Shown here in pieces: positions 1-7,911 of a stretch of 36,734 bases of DNA (position 1 is the stretch's first letter; each line of letters opens with the position of its first letter). The notes under the pieces are model-generated. The model was given only the letters and a program-made list of their open reading frames with translations. It had not been told where the DNA came from and did no database searches. The stretch lies in assembly GCA_002508315.1 (NCBI GenBank), contig DAHE01000028.1, forward strand, positions 18,191-54,924, written 5' to 3'. The DNA comes from Thermocladium sp. UBA166 (GTDB lineage Archaea; Thermoproteota; Thermoprotei; Thermoproteales; Thermocladiaceae). A program made the translations under genes and the position numbers.

Positions 1-207
1 GGTGGGTATTGAATAAATCAACCCTGCCCGGCGCTTGCGACTTCATGTGTTGAGAAGAACTGCTCCGTTTATAAATAAGAGACTGTAATGAGTTAAGCGG
101 AAAATAGGCTCCAACCCACTGGGCTTCGGGCTTGCCATTGCGGTTGAGGACGGGCGCGTGCAGCGTTATCGTGAAAGATTAATATGGGGTAGTGGTTAAT
201 CGATTTT

Positions 208-1179
208 ATGGGAATGGAGTTGAGGTTTAATCCTTTGATAGGGGAATGGATAATGATATCCACCGTGAGGGAGTCAAGGCCATGGCAGCCCTCCTCCGCG
301 TGCCCCTTCGACCCGGGCAATGATGAAACGGGCGTCGGCTGGTCTTATCTAGTATTGCCCAATAGATATCCAATGCTGGTCCCCAATCCTCCACGCAGCT
401 CGAGGACCCCCGGCTTTAGGTCCCGCAGGTCGTTTGGGTATTGTAAGGTAGTTGTGGAGTCCCCTAACCACTCGTTGGCGGATCTGCACCTGCTGAGCCT
501 GGATGAGTTGACTAATGTGCTTCTTGGTGTGAGGAGGGAGGTGTCTGACATGGAGAGTCGAGGCTTCGTGAAATACATATACTTCTTCAGGAATAAGGGT
601 AAGGAGATAGGGGTGTCATTGATACATCCCCACAGTCAAATATACGCGCTCCCCTACGTTCCGCTCCGCATTAGGTTGGAGGCGAGGAACATGAGGAGGT
701 ACATGAAGAAACACGGCTCCTGCATGCTGTGCGACGTGTTGAAAGCGGAGGCCAGGAGCAAGCGATTGATTTACATTAATGATGGATTCGCCATAATAAA
801 GCCCTACTACTCCATGTGGCCCTACGAGATACACGTAATTCCGAGGAGGCACGTCCAGAAGCTGACGCAGTTAACAGATGACGAGGTGAGGTTAATGGCG
901 GACTCCCTCAGGGCCTCCACATACATGCTGGACTCCGTGCTGGGCAGGGACATGCCGTACGTGATGGCGGTTCACCAAGCCCCGCTCAAGTTCCACGAGT
1001 CCTTCCATCTACACATTGAGTTCTACCCAATGCTCAGAGACGCTGGTAAGATGAAGTACGCCGCTGGCGTCGAGTGGGGCCTCTGGACGTTCACGTACGA
1101 CTCATCGCCTGAAGCCAAGGCGGCGGAGCTGAGGAGATCATGCGCAGCTGCGCATGGTTTGGTGGGGAAGTGCGTTTAG
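208..1179 (+). CDS. galT: Galactose-1-phosphate uridylyltransferase (GalT family)
   Basis: This enzyme of the HIT superfamily moves UMP between UDP-glucose and galactose-1-phosphate (Leloir-type sugar nucleotide metabolism), in the cytoplasm. The N-terminus (FNPLIGEW, then RPWQ) is typical of GalT. The active-site triad HPH lies at residues 140-142, with the second His as expected nucleophile, followed by SQIYALPY. A Cys pair at 171/174 is a likely zinc site, and the C-terminal HIT half carries YEIHVIPRRH. At 323 residues it is full length for archaeal GalT. The ATG at 208 has a TATA-like GATTAATATG centred about 26 bases upstream, which suggests a leaderless message; an in-frame ATG at 214 is an alternative start. 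Upstream, 1-207 holds a second TATA-like site (68-77) and no convincing gene. Acceptor sugar specificity cannot be read from the sequence. Confidence 0.9.
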   Translation: MGMELRFNPLIGEWIMISTVRESRPWQPSSACPFDPGNDETGVGWSYLVLPNRYPMLVPNPPRSSRTPGFRSRRSFGYCKVVVESPNHSLADLHLLSLDELTNVLLGVRREVSDMESRGFVKYIYFFRNKGKEIGVSLIHPHSQIYALPYVPLRIRLEARNMRRYMKKHGSCMLCDVLKAEARSKRLIYINDGFAIIKPYYSMWPYEIHVIPRRHVQKLTQLTDDEVRLMADSLRASTYMLDSVLGRDMPYVMAVHQAPLKFHESFHLHIEFYPMLRDAGKMKYAAGVEWGLWTFTYDSSPEAKAAELRRSCAAAHGLVGKCV

Positions 1180-1523
1180 CCTTGATTGAGGTTGAGGAGG
1201 AGGAAGTCTCCGCCCACAAGGGCGGTGCAGCTCACTTACTGCTCACCTCGCCGCGGTCGGCGTTGGAGGTTGTAATTAAAGCCGACTAGCCGCACTGCCC
1301 CGCTTCAAATTATTTGGAAGCGAGTGGCGAGGGTGGAGGCGGTGAGATGCAGGTCAGTGAACAGCCTTGAGGGGGAGATCCTAGCTCACCAGGGCGGGGA
1401 GGGGGGTTGGCTTCCATAACTGATAATTGCGCTAGCTATAGGGTTATATTCATTACTTATTTATTTTAGTTGAAAGGGTTAGTTTGGAGTATTATTTATA
1501 AATGGCCCCCGTTCCCGTCAGCT
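1180..1523. other. Non-coding stretch with palindromes like transposon ends
   Basis: No credible gene lies between galT and the aminotransferase. Two GC-rich elements stand out. One is a perfect hairpin at 1210-1225 (stem CCGCCC/GGGCGG, loop ACAA). The other is AGGGCGGGGAGG at 1391-1402, which exactly matches 12 bases of the palindromic direct repeats at 28809 and 29584. This suggests a decayed end of an IS200/IS605-like element, but no transposase or TnpB reading frame remains. The 3' part (1440-1505) is AT-rich and holds the promoter of the next gene. Confidence 0.4.
1495..1502 (+). promoter_or_regulatory. TATA box of the aminotransferase gene
   Basis: TTTATAAA is centred 25-26 bases before the ATG at 1524. 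This is the archaeal TATA-to-start distance expected for a leaderless transcript, and it argues against the in-frame ATG-less extension reaching back to 1470. Confidence 0.65.
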
Positions 1524-2903
1524 ATGTCAATGTGGCACTGGCCCATAGATCCGAAGGATGTTCCTAAGATAAAGGTAGAGCCTCCAGGCCCCAAGGCCCT
1601 TGACGTCGTTAAACGAGATGAGAAACTGATGATGCAATCCTTCGGTAGATGGTATCCTCTAGTGATTAGGGCCGGCTATGGCCCCGTGGTGGAGGACGTG
1701 GATGGCAATTTATACATAGACATGAATGCCGGAATAGCCGTTATGGGCGTTGGTCACAGCCACCCCAGAATAGTTAAGGCTATAAGGGAGCAGAGCGAGT
1801 TGTTCACGCATTATAGCTTGACGGATTTTTATTACGACGTGGCCGTGAGACACGCCGAGGAATTGATTGGAATAACCCCGATAAGCGGGGATAAGAGGGT
1901 GTTCTACACAAACTCGGGCACAGAGTCCATAGAGGGCTCGCTCAAGATAAGCAGGGGGCACTTCCAGAACCAGAGACCATACGTGATAGCGTTCCTGGGC
2001 GCATTCCACGGCAGGACTTACGGCTCCATGTCCCTCACCGCAAGCAAGCCAATCCAGAGGCGGGGCTTCAATCCAATCACGCCCAACGTGATTCACGTGC
2101 CATACCCATATCCCTATAGGTGCCCCTTCGGAAACCTGGATGAAGCGGCGTGCGGCGATGCCGTGATAGGGTACATGGAGGATTGGATATTTGGGAAGCT
2201 GGTCGATCCAAGCGAGGTAGCGGCCGTGTTCTTCGAGCCCGTCCAGGGAGAGGGGGGCTACGTGGTTCCTCCGAGGAACTTCTTCCCCAAGCTGAGGAGC
2301 TTGGCGGATAAGCATGGTTTTCTCCTAGTCGATGACGAGGTTCAGGCTGGTTTCGGCAGGACCGGGAAGTGGATGGCGATAGAGCATTGGGGCGTGGAGC
2401 CCGACTTGATAGCCACGGCCAAGGCGATAGCCGCGGGGATGCCTCTCGGCGCCATAATAGGGAGGAGCAATGTAATGGATCTACCCAAGGGCTCGCATGC
2501 CAATACGTTCGGCGGGAACCCCGTGGCGTTGGCTGCCGGGATAGAGGTTATCAACGTGATCAAGGATGAGGGGTTGCTGGATAACGCGTCGAGGGTGGGC
2601 GAGTTCATACGGAGTAGGTTCAAGGAAGAGATGGACTCCATCGACCTAATAGGGGACGTGAGGGGGCTTGGCTTAATGATAGGCGTGGAGTTGGTCAGGG
2701 ATAGGAAAACCAAGGAGTACGCAAAGAAGGAAATAGAGGAGGTCCTCATGGGGAGCTTCAAGAGGGGGGTTGCCGTCATATCGTCCGGCTACTCCACCAT
2801 AAGGATAGCGCCCCCGCTTAACTTACCCATGGAGCTAGCGGAGAAGGCAGTTAACGTCATAATAGACGTGCTGAGGAAAGTGGATAGGGAGAGAGTTAAA
2901 TGA
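1524..2903 (+). CDS. Class III PLP-dependent aminotransferase (GABA/ornithine type)
   Basis: This is a fold-type I, pyridoxal-phosphate enzyme that moves an omega- or alpha-amino group to 2-oxoglutarate or pyruvate. Numbered from the ATG at 1524 (459 residues), it shows the class III hallmarks: NSGTESIEGSLK near 130-141, AFHGRTYGS near 160-168, the PLP-binding DDEVQAGFGRTG at 270-281, and the expected Schiff-base lysine K300 in ATAKAIAAG, followed by TFGGNPVA. The reading frame extends upstream to 1470, but the TATA box at 1495-1502 lies inside that extension, so 1524 is preferred. The nearest named activities are 4-aminobutyrate, ornithine and acetylornithine aminotransferase; related archaeal proteins include broad-specificity racemases, so the substrate is left open. 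It stands alone, with no pathway partner next to it. Confidence 0.88.
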   Translation: MSMWHWPIDPKDVPKIKVEPPGPKALDVVKRDEKLMMQSFGRWYPLVIRAGYGPVVEDVDGNLYIDMNAGIAVMGVGHSHPRIVKAIREQSELFTHYSLTDFYYDVAVRHAEELIGITPISGDKRVFYTNSGTESIEGSLKISRGHFQNQRPYVIAFLGAFHGRTYGSMSLTASKPIQRRGFNPITPNVIHVPYPYPYRCPFGNLDEAACGDAVIGYMEDWIFGKLVDPSEVAAVFFEPVQGEGGYVVPPRNFFPKLRSLADKHGFLLVDDEVQAGFGRTGKWMAIEHWGVEPDLIATAKAIAAGMPLGAIIGRSNVMDLPKGSHANTFGGNPVALAAGIEVINVIKDEGLLDNASRVGEFIRSRFKEEMDSIDLIGDVRGLGLMIGVELVRDRKTKEYAKKEIEEVLMGSFKRGVAVISSGYSTIRIAPPLNLPMELAEKAVNVIIDVLRKVDRERVK

Positions 2904-2969
2904 TGGGTGGCTCGAGGCCCACGTAATGGAACTAAATATCAGTTATGTATTGAACGGTTTGGTTTGCAG

Positions 2970-3188
2970 TTAATTGGATGGAGCGGGGGTCTCCTCCTCT
3001 AAGTACCACTCAAGTATGTAGTTGCGCTCGTCGGCTATATCCCTGGCTCTTTCGTATGCCTCCCTCCATGTCTTGAACGATCCAATGATGGACCAGCCAA
3101 TCCCGGCGAGCCCCTTGTCCTGCTCCCGGCCGGTCACCAACCCTCGCGCCGCTTCCTCGTTCATCAATATCATATATTTTCCCGTCAT
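2970..3188 (-). CDS. Small conserved-looking protein of unknown function, 72 aa
   Basis: I do not recognise this family. The protein is soluble and acidic, begins MTGKYMILMNEEAARG, has a predicted strand near 30-38 (GIGWSIIGSF), an amphipathic helix near 40-56 (TWREAYERARDIA) and an acidic end (EEETPAPSN). The frame could begin at a TTG at 3206. However, a TATA box (TTTATAAAC, 3211-3219) is centred 27 bases before the ATG at 3188, so a leaderless start there fits better. The gene is transcribed toward the aminotransferase and divergent from the ECF operon. The strand-then-helix pattern loosely resembles the 101-residue protein at 18180-18485. A real gene is likely because of the promoter and composition; function is unknown. 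Confidence 0.6.
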   Translation of the reverse strand: MTGKYMILMNEEAARGLVTGREQDKGLAGIGWSIIGSFKTWREAYERARDIADERNYILEWYLEEETPAPSN

Positions 3189-3301
3189 ATCTAGTATTCT
3201 GAACAACCCATTTATAAACCCAGACGATAATTGTTTACCTGAGTTTAATAAAACTTTCAGCTAGCTATATTCATTCCATCCATTAATTGCCAGGGAAAAT
3301 G

Positions 3302-3311
3302 CTTAAAAATA
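3302..3311 (+). promoter_or_regulatory. TATA box of the ECF transporter operon
   Basis: CTTAAAAATA is centred about 27 bases before the ATG at 3334. It is the only good promoter seen for the four overlapping or closely spaced ECF genes, which are therefore probably one transcription unit. Confidence 0.65.
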
Positions 3312-3333
3312 GGCTTAAACAATAGTTTAACAA

Positions 3334-3927
3334 ATGGCCATAGGCATAAAAAAAAGTTTACACAGAAGCCCGCTACGCCTATCACTGCTGGCCGTGCTGA
3401 GCGCGGCCGCGGTCTCGCTGGAGCTACTGCGCATAGAGTTCCCATTCCCGCTGGCCCCATTCCTTAAATATGACCTGGTCGGGGTGCCCCTACTATTGTT
3501 GGCTTTGCTGAGCGGCAGGAGGGACGCACTGCTTGGAGCCAGCATCACGGCCATAGCCATATTCCTGGCAACGGGGGACCCGGTGGGGGCATCAATGAAG
3601 TGGTTGGCTGAAGTCGCCACGTTCATTCCATTCGTGTCCATCTACGGACGTGGAGGCAAGGTCAGGGCCTCGGCGGCCAGCGCGATAGCAGTTGCGTCCA
3701 GGGTGGCAGTGATGGATGCAGCTAACATTGCGGTGACCCCGTATTGGTTAATGATATTCGCCCACGCCTGCTCAGCGTATGCTCAATGCCTGGCCTCCGT
3801 GGAGGTTCTATTGCCCATCATATCTATATTCAACGCTTCCTTGGCGCTGATCTACATCGCGGTAACGGTTCCGCTCTATGAGTACATCGCTAGGTACTTG
3901 AGGTCTCAGCTATGGGAGTTGAGGTAA
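3334..3927 (+). CDS. ECF transporter S component, RibU-like
   Basis: This is the substrate-binding membrane subunit of an energy-coupling-factor (ECF) vitamin or metal transporter. The 197-residue protein has about five to six hydrophobic segments. Near residues 36-56 it carries FPFPLAPFLKYDLVGVPLLL, then GRRDALLGA, which is close to the region of riboflavin transporter RibU (FPFAPFLKYD-like). Its last 16 bases overlap ecfA1, so the four genes S-A-A'-T form a dedicated (group I) ECF operon. Riboflavin is the best guess because of the motif, but group I S components also carry biotin, cobalt, nickel and others, so the ligand is inferred. No riboswitch-like leader is present; the message seems leaderless. 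Confidence 0.75.
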   Translation: MAIGIKKSLHRSPLRLSLLAVLSAAAVSLELLRIEFPFPLAPFLKYDLVGVPLLLLALLSGRRDALLGASITAIAIFLATGDPVGASMKWLAEVATFIPFVSIYGRGGKVRASAASAIAVASRVAVMDAANIAVTPYWLMIFAHACSAYAQCLASVEVLLPIISIFNASLALIYIAVTVPLYEYIARYLRSQLWELR

Positions 3928-4619
3928 ACGATCTTTGGTTTAAGTATAATGGAGCAGATAAATGGGCTCTGCGGGGAGTTAACCTAAGCCTAGCGAGTGG
4001 TCGCCTCCTATTGCTGGTGGGCAAGTCAGGCGCGGGCAAGTCAACCCTGATCAAGGCCATCGCCGGATTACTGGATGGAAAGGGAGAAATGAGGGGATCG
4101 ATACACGTCGGCAAGGTGTACCCAGTGCTCCAAAACCCCGAGAATCAATTATTGGAGTTGACGGTAAGAGATGAACTGGAGGGGATCGATGAAGACATAG
4201 CTGATGCAATGGGGGTTTTGGATTTAATGGATCGCCCAACGTTTGAATTAAGCGGGGGAGAGCAGCAGAGGGTGGTTCTAGCCAAGGCGTTGGCCAGCGG
4301 GGCGGACGTGCTGCTATTGGATGAGCCGACCATGTGGCTTGACCTGGATGGAGTATCCGATCTCCTCAGCATCATTTGGTACATACTGAGAACAGGGAGA
4401 ACGGTGATTGTGAGCGAGCATAGGTATCACTACTTCCTTCCAATGGCGGGTGAAGTCGCATTGCTGGAGAGAGGATCAATTACGTTCCACGGCCCCCCCA
4501 GGAATGCAATCGAGTCAAGCGAGTTAATTGGAGAGGTGGGCGTGCCCCTCTTCATGGAGCTCTGGAGATCCATGGGAGGCGCACCGGCATTAACGGTGAG
4601 CGAGATTGCACGCAATTGA
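3912..4619 (+). CDS. ecfA1: ECF transporter ATPase A (EcfA)
   Basis: One of the two ABC ATPases that drive the ECF transporter from the cytoplasmic face. In the 235 residues the order is canonical: Walker A GKSGAGKST at 37-45, Q-loop region YPVLQNPENQLLELTV at 70-85 (QNPENQ is typical of ECF ATPases), signature LSGGEQQR at 113-120, Walker B LLLDEPT at 134-140 and an H-loop in VSEHRYHY. The ATG at 3912 overlaps the S-component gene by 16 bases, and its stop overlaps the next ATPase by 14 bases, indicating translational coupling. Assigning A1 versus A2 is by gene order only. Confidence 0.9.
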   Translation: MGVEVNDLWFKYNGADKWALRGVNLSLASGRLLLLVGKSGAGKSTLIKAIAGLLDGKGEMRGSIHVGKVYPVLQNPENQLLELTVRDELEGIDEDIADAMGVLDLMDRPTFELSGGEQQRVVLAKALASGADVLLLDEPTMWLDLDGVSDLLSIIWYILRTGRTVIVSEHRYHYFLPMAGEVALLERGSITFHGPPRNAIESSELIGEVGVPLFMELWRSMGGAPALTVSEIARN

Positions 4620-5358
4620 GGCGCGGAGCCTTTGGTTCAAGTATGGGGACGAGTGGGTAATACGGGGCGTTAATTGGGTCGTGGAGCCATCTAGGTCGGT
4701 GGGATTAATGGGGAGAAGCGGCTCCGGCAAGACCACGCTGCTGAGGATACTCGCCGGGGCCAGGAGGCCGAGCAGAGGCAGTGCGCTTATCATGGGCACG
4801 GATCCCCGCAAGGCAAGGGGGATTCTCGCGTACGTGCCGCAGAACCCCTCCCACTCGTTCTACATGCCGACCGCGTTGGAGGAAGTGATGGAATCATTAA
4901 TTGGGGTGAAGGGCCTCTCCAAGCAGGATGCCGCGGCCGCTGCCATGAATATATTGAACGCGTTCGGGCTGGGCGAGTATGCCGGGGAGAACCCGTTCAA
5001 CTTGTCCTGGGGCGAGCAGAGGCGATTATCCCTGGCAGTTGTCGCGGCCTACGGTCCCCGCGTGATTCTGCTCGACGAGCCATCCACGGGCCTCTCGTAT
5101 AGGGACAAGGAATGGGTGGCTGCCCTGCTCAATGGACTGGATTCCACAATGGTTATTGCCACGCACGACGTGGATTTCCTGCTTCTCATGGACGTCGACG
5201 AGGTGATTGAGTTGGATGATGGAGTCATCAAGCCCCTCAACTGCGGCGAGCTCGTGTCTAAGTCTGAGGTGTACATGGTTTTAAGGGCGGCCGAGCTGCC
5301 TGAACCGGCGAGATGCGGCTTAGTAACGTCTTGGGGTGACGCACCGCGTCGGCCATAA
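4606..5358 (+). CDS. ecfA2: ECF transporter ATPase A' (EcfA)
   Basis: This is the second ABC ATPase of the operon, 250 residues, expected to pair with the preceding one. Walker A GRSGSGKTT is at 36-44, VPQNPSHSFYM near 77-87, the signature LSWGEQRR at 133-140 and Walker B VILLDEPS near 153-160; the H-loop is in ATHDVDF. The signature has Trp in place of the first Gly of LSGGQ, a mild departure that leaves the usual Gly-Glu/Gln pair. Initiation is at a TTG (4606) inside the end of ecfA1; no better start is seen. The C-terminal tail (MVLRAAELPEPARCGL) is similar to regions that contact EcfT in other systems, an inference. It ends 8 bases before the ATG of ecfT. Confidence 0.88.
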   Translation: MHAIEARSLWFKYGDEWVIRGVNWVVEPSRSVGLMGRSGSGKTTLLRILAGARRPSRGSALIMGTDPRKARGILAYVPQNPSHSFYMPTALEEVMESLIGVKGLSKQDAAAAAMNILNAFGLGEYAGENPFNLSWGEQRRLSLAVVAAYGPRVILLDEPSTGLSYRDKEWVAALLNGLDSTMVIATHDVDFLLLMDVDEVIELDDGVIKPLNCGELVSKSEVYMVLRAAELPEPARCGLVTSWGDAPRRP

Positions 5359-5366
5359 CGGGCTTG

Positions 5367-6020
5367 ATGTATGTCCCCGGACGCACTATTCTTCACAGAT
5401 CAAGCATGTGGGGCAAGATGGTTATGCTGGGGCTACTCGTGGCGGGGCTACTGCTTAGCTATAAATCAATGCTGTTGTCGATGGCTGTAATAGCAGCCCT
5501 CACCGCTATCTCAGGCAGATCTAGGAGGCTCTTGGCCTTGCTTAGATACCTATCACCCATCATAGTGGCCACCGTGGTATTATACGCAGTCACGGCTATA
5601 ATTAATAGGTCCACCGGAGCGGAGTCGCTTCTATTCATAGGCATAAACACCGCCAGGTTGATAGCATCGCTCTCCATGGTGGTCGTGATAGTGGGCACTA
5701 CTAATCCCAGGGAGGCGGAGGCATTGCTTCAACGAATCGGTTTATCAGACTTCGTCCTAGCCCTGCACCTCACGATTCGCATGGTCCCAATAATAGCGGG
5801 GGAGATCGAGAACATACGCACTTCGACCAGGCTGAGGGGCTCCGGCTCCAGTTCCCTAAGGTTCCTGATCCCCGTAATGGTTAACTCGATAATGAGGGCG
5901 AGGGAGTTAGCGGATGCATTGACGTTTAGGGAGCAGCGACTCCTGCGAGCGCCGAGGCCGGGCAAGTACGATGTATTGCTGGCCCTGGCGGCGGTCGTTC
6001 CATTGATAGCGGCAATCTAG
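5367..6020 (+). CDS. ecfT: ECF transporter transmembrane subunit EcfT
   Basis: This is the scaffold membrane subunit that couples the two ATPases to the S component. The protein of about 217 residues has a cluster of hydrophobic segments in its first 130 residues, then the cytoplasmic coupling region. That region includes AGEIENIRTSTRLRGSG, matching the EcfT motif with ARG near LRG, and later ARELADALTFREQR, similar to the second coupling helix. The ATG at 5367 is preferred over the in-frame TTG at 5364. It is the last gene of the ECF operon; its stop TAG lies within a CTAG (6017-6020) that also gives the stop of the convergent molybdoenzyme gene. Confidence 0.85.
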   Translation: MYVPGRTILHRSSMWGKMVMLGLLVAGLLLSYKSMLLSMAVIAALTAISGRSRRLLALLRYLSPIIVATVVLYAVTAIINRSTGAESLLFIGINTARLIASLSMVVVIVGTTNPREAEALLQRIGLSDFVLALHLTIRMVPIIAGEIENIRTSTRLRGSGSSSLRFLIPVMVNSIMRARELADALTFREQRLLRAPRPGKYDVLLALAAVVPLIAAI

Positions 6021-6667
6021 AAGCTGGCCCTCCTCCTCATCATTAATGCATCCCTGGACCTAAACCTCTCCTCCAGCCATGGGTCTCCATTATCGTGGTA
6101 GCCCAGCATTTCCCAGTAGCCCTGCTCATCCTCGCTCATCACGACAAGCTTGGATAGGTACTTAGCTGACTTCCACGCGTACCGGCTGGGAACCACTAGT
6201 CGAAGTGGGTATCCATGCTTTCTCGGGAGGATGGCTCCATTCATGGCGTATGCTACTACTCCTTCCTCGCTTGTCAACGCGTCCAGCGGCATGTTAGTGG
6301 TGTATCCATCCAACCCCACCGCCATTACGAATCGCCCCCGCGGGCCGGCTAGGTTCAGCAAGTGCTTTGTTTGAACTCCCCGCCACCTCACGTTGCTCAC
6401 GCTCCACCCCGTCACGCAGTGGAAATCCATCACCAAGTCGACGCAGGGCAGCTTGGTCATTATATCGATTAAGCTCACCTCCAGCCTCCTCTCCACAGCG
6501 CCAGTCACCTCCAGCTTCACCTCATCAATGCTGGGCGGAGGACCTGGATCTAATGCATCGTATATGACGAATCTACTCGCCCTCACCTGGTTCGGCGGCC
6601 ACTCCCTGGAGTATATCACCTCCCCGCACTTCCTGGACAATGCCTCCCCAATCACTTGCTGCTCCAT
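6017..6667 (-). CDS. Molybdopterin-dependent oxidoreductase, sulfite-oxidase fold
   Basis: The 216-residue protein is a stand-alone Mo-cofactor domain of the sulfite oxidase/YedY (MsrP) type. The Mo-ligand cysteine is C84 in MDFHCVTGWSVSNVRWRGV, followed by GLDGYTTNMPLD and GYPLRLVVPSRYAWKSAKY, all characteristic of this fold. There is no signal peptide or TAT motif and no heme domain, so it is probably cytoplasmic or needs a separate electron partner. Its substrate is unknown; sulfite and oxidised methionine are family precedents only. The ATG at 6667 has a TATA box (TATTTATA, 6688-6695 on this strand) 24-25 bases upstream. It is divergent from mqnC across 95 bases. Its stop shares the palindrome CTAG with ecfT. 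Confidence 0.85.
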   Translation of the reverse strand: MEQQVIGEALSRKCGEVIYSREWPPNQVRASRFVIYDALDPGPPPSIDEVKLEVTGAVERRLEVSLIDIMTKLPCVDLVMDFHCVTGWSVSNVRWRGVQTKHLLNLAGPRGRFVMAVGLDGYTTNMPLDALTSEEGVVAYAMNGAILPRKHGYPLRLVVPSRYAWKSAKYLSKLVVMSEDEQGYWEMLGYHDNGDPWLEERFRSRDALMMRRRASF

Positions 6668-6687
6668 GGTGGGCGGTGGAGGAATCC

Positions 6688-6695
6688 TATAAATA
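6688..6695 (-). promoter_or_regulatory. TATA box of the molybdoenzyme gene
   Basis: TATTTATA on the minus strand is centred about 25 bases before the ATG at 6667. It fits a leaderless transcript in the 95-base divergent region shared with mqnC. Confidence 0.6.
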
Positions 6696-6762
6696 ATTGC
6701 TGCATCGGCGTCGCCTCCCCATTAATTAACCGGAAATCCTTAAATGCACGTCTTCATTTAAG

Positions 6763-7905
6763 ATGGAGATGATGGACTTAGTGAATTCGCCCAGCATGGG
6801 CCCCATCCTCAAGTCGGCGGATGAGCTGGGATTCGGCGGCGCCGTCGCTCATGCATTGGAAGGCAAGGCATCCATAAAGGACATAGTTGAGTTATACAAG
6901 GCCCCCCTTTGGTTGGTGGGAGCGGCGGCGCGGGTAGTGACCGATCACGTGAGCGGCAGGAGAGTGGGCTTCATAGTGAACGTGATATTCAATTACACTA
7001 ATGTATGCGTGATAGGGTGCAGATTCTGCGCGTTCTACAGGAAGCCAGGGTCCCCGGACTCGTATAGGATAGCGGTTAGGGATGCAATAGCCTCCATAAA
7101 GGATTACTGGGAGAGGTACGGCATAAGGCAAGTCTTATTCCAGGGCGGAGTGGATCCAAGCATTCCCCTTGAGTACTACGAGGAGGCATTCAAGGGAATA
7201 AAGGCGGCCACGCGGGGGGAAGTCGCCATTCACGGCTTGAGCGTTGTCGAGATGGAGTGGCTGGCCAAGGCGAATAGCTTAAGCATAAAGGAGTTGGTAT
7301 CCAGGCTGCGGGAGGCGGGCTTGGACAGCGTTCCAGGCGGCGGCGCCGAGATTCTAAGCGATAGGGTGAGGAGGTTGGTGTCCCCCATAAAGAGCACTGC
7401 CGGGACTTGGCTTGATGTAATGGATCAAGTAATGGAGATGGGCATACCGATAAGCGCAACCATGGTGTACGGGCACGTGGAGACCCTCGAGGAGAGGGCG
7501 GAGCACCTCCTGAAGCTCCTCGACCTGCAGAGGCGGCGCGGCTTAATTATGGCATTCACGGCCTGGAACTTCGAGCCGGAGAACACCGAGCTGGCCAGCG
7601 AGGTACCGTACCCAGTGGGGGGAACTGAGTTGCTGAGAGCAGTGGCGATCGCTAGGTTAGTGTTCAGGGACGAATTGAAGTGGATACAGGCGGGTTGGTT
7701 AACGGCGGGCACGAGGCTCGGCCAGGTCTCCCTGGATTACGGCGCCAACGACTGGGGAGGAACGCTTTACGAGGAGAAGGTGATGCCGGCCGCCGGGGTT
7801 CCACTGCCTCACTTGGCCCGAGAGTTCATAAAGAAGACGATAGCGGGGGCAGGCTACGTAGGCTATGAGAGGGATAATTGGTACAGGCCATTGGAGCCCA
7901 ATTAA
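6763..7905 (+). CDS. mqnC: Cyclic dehypoxanthinyl futalosine synthase (MqnC)
   Basis: This radical SAM enzyme closes the ring of dehypoxanthine futalosine in the futalosine route to menaquinone. The 4Fe-4S cluster motif CX3CX2C is at C82/C86/C89 within NYTNVCVIGCRFCAFYR. Further MqnC-type blocks follow: LFQGGVDPSIPLEYYEE, GLDSVPGGGAEIL, MVYGHVETLEER, AWNFEPENT and DYGANDWGGTLYEEKV. It differs from the paralogue at 33933-35072 (MqnE type), which has VGGNNPS in place of the QGGVDPS block; that contrast is the basis for telling the two apart. The length (380) is normal. ATG 6763 or the in-frame ATG at 6769 could be used; a TATA-like CCTTAAATG lies at 6738-6745. Neighbours are a molybdoenzyme and a Rieske protein, not other mqn genes, so the pathway is split. 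Confidence 0.88.
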   Translation: MEMMDLVNSPSMGPILKSADELGFGGAVAHALEGKASIKDIVELYKAPLWLVGAAARVVTDHVSGRRVGFIVNVIFNYTNVCVIGCRFCAFYRKPGSPDSYRIAVRDAIASIKDYWERYGIRQVLFQGGVDPSIPLEYYEEAFKGIKAATRGEVAIHGLSVVEMEWLAKANSLSIKELVSRLREAGLDSVPGGGAEILSDRVRRLVSPIKSTAGTWLDVMDQVMEMGIPISATMVYGHVETLEERAEHLLKLLDLQRRRGLIMAFTAWNFEPENTELASEVPYPVGGTELLRAVAIARLVFRDELKWIQAGWLTAGTRLGQVSLDYGANDWGGTLYEEKVMPAAGVPLPHLAREFIKKTIAGAGYVGYERDNWYRPLEPN

Positions 7906-7911
7906 TCGCGG

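Noticed and set aside
92..199. 36-codon open stretch reading VKRKIGSNPLGFGLAIA and onward before galT
   Set aside because: It reads like protein, but it has no start codon and follows stop codons directly; too short to call a gene remnant.
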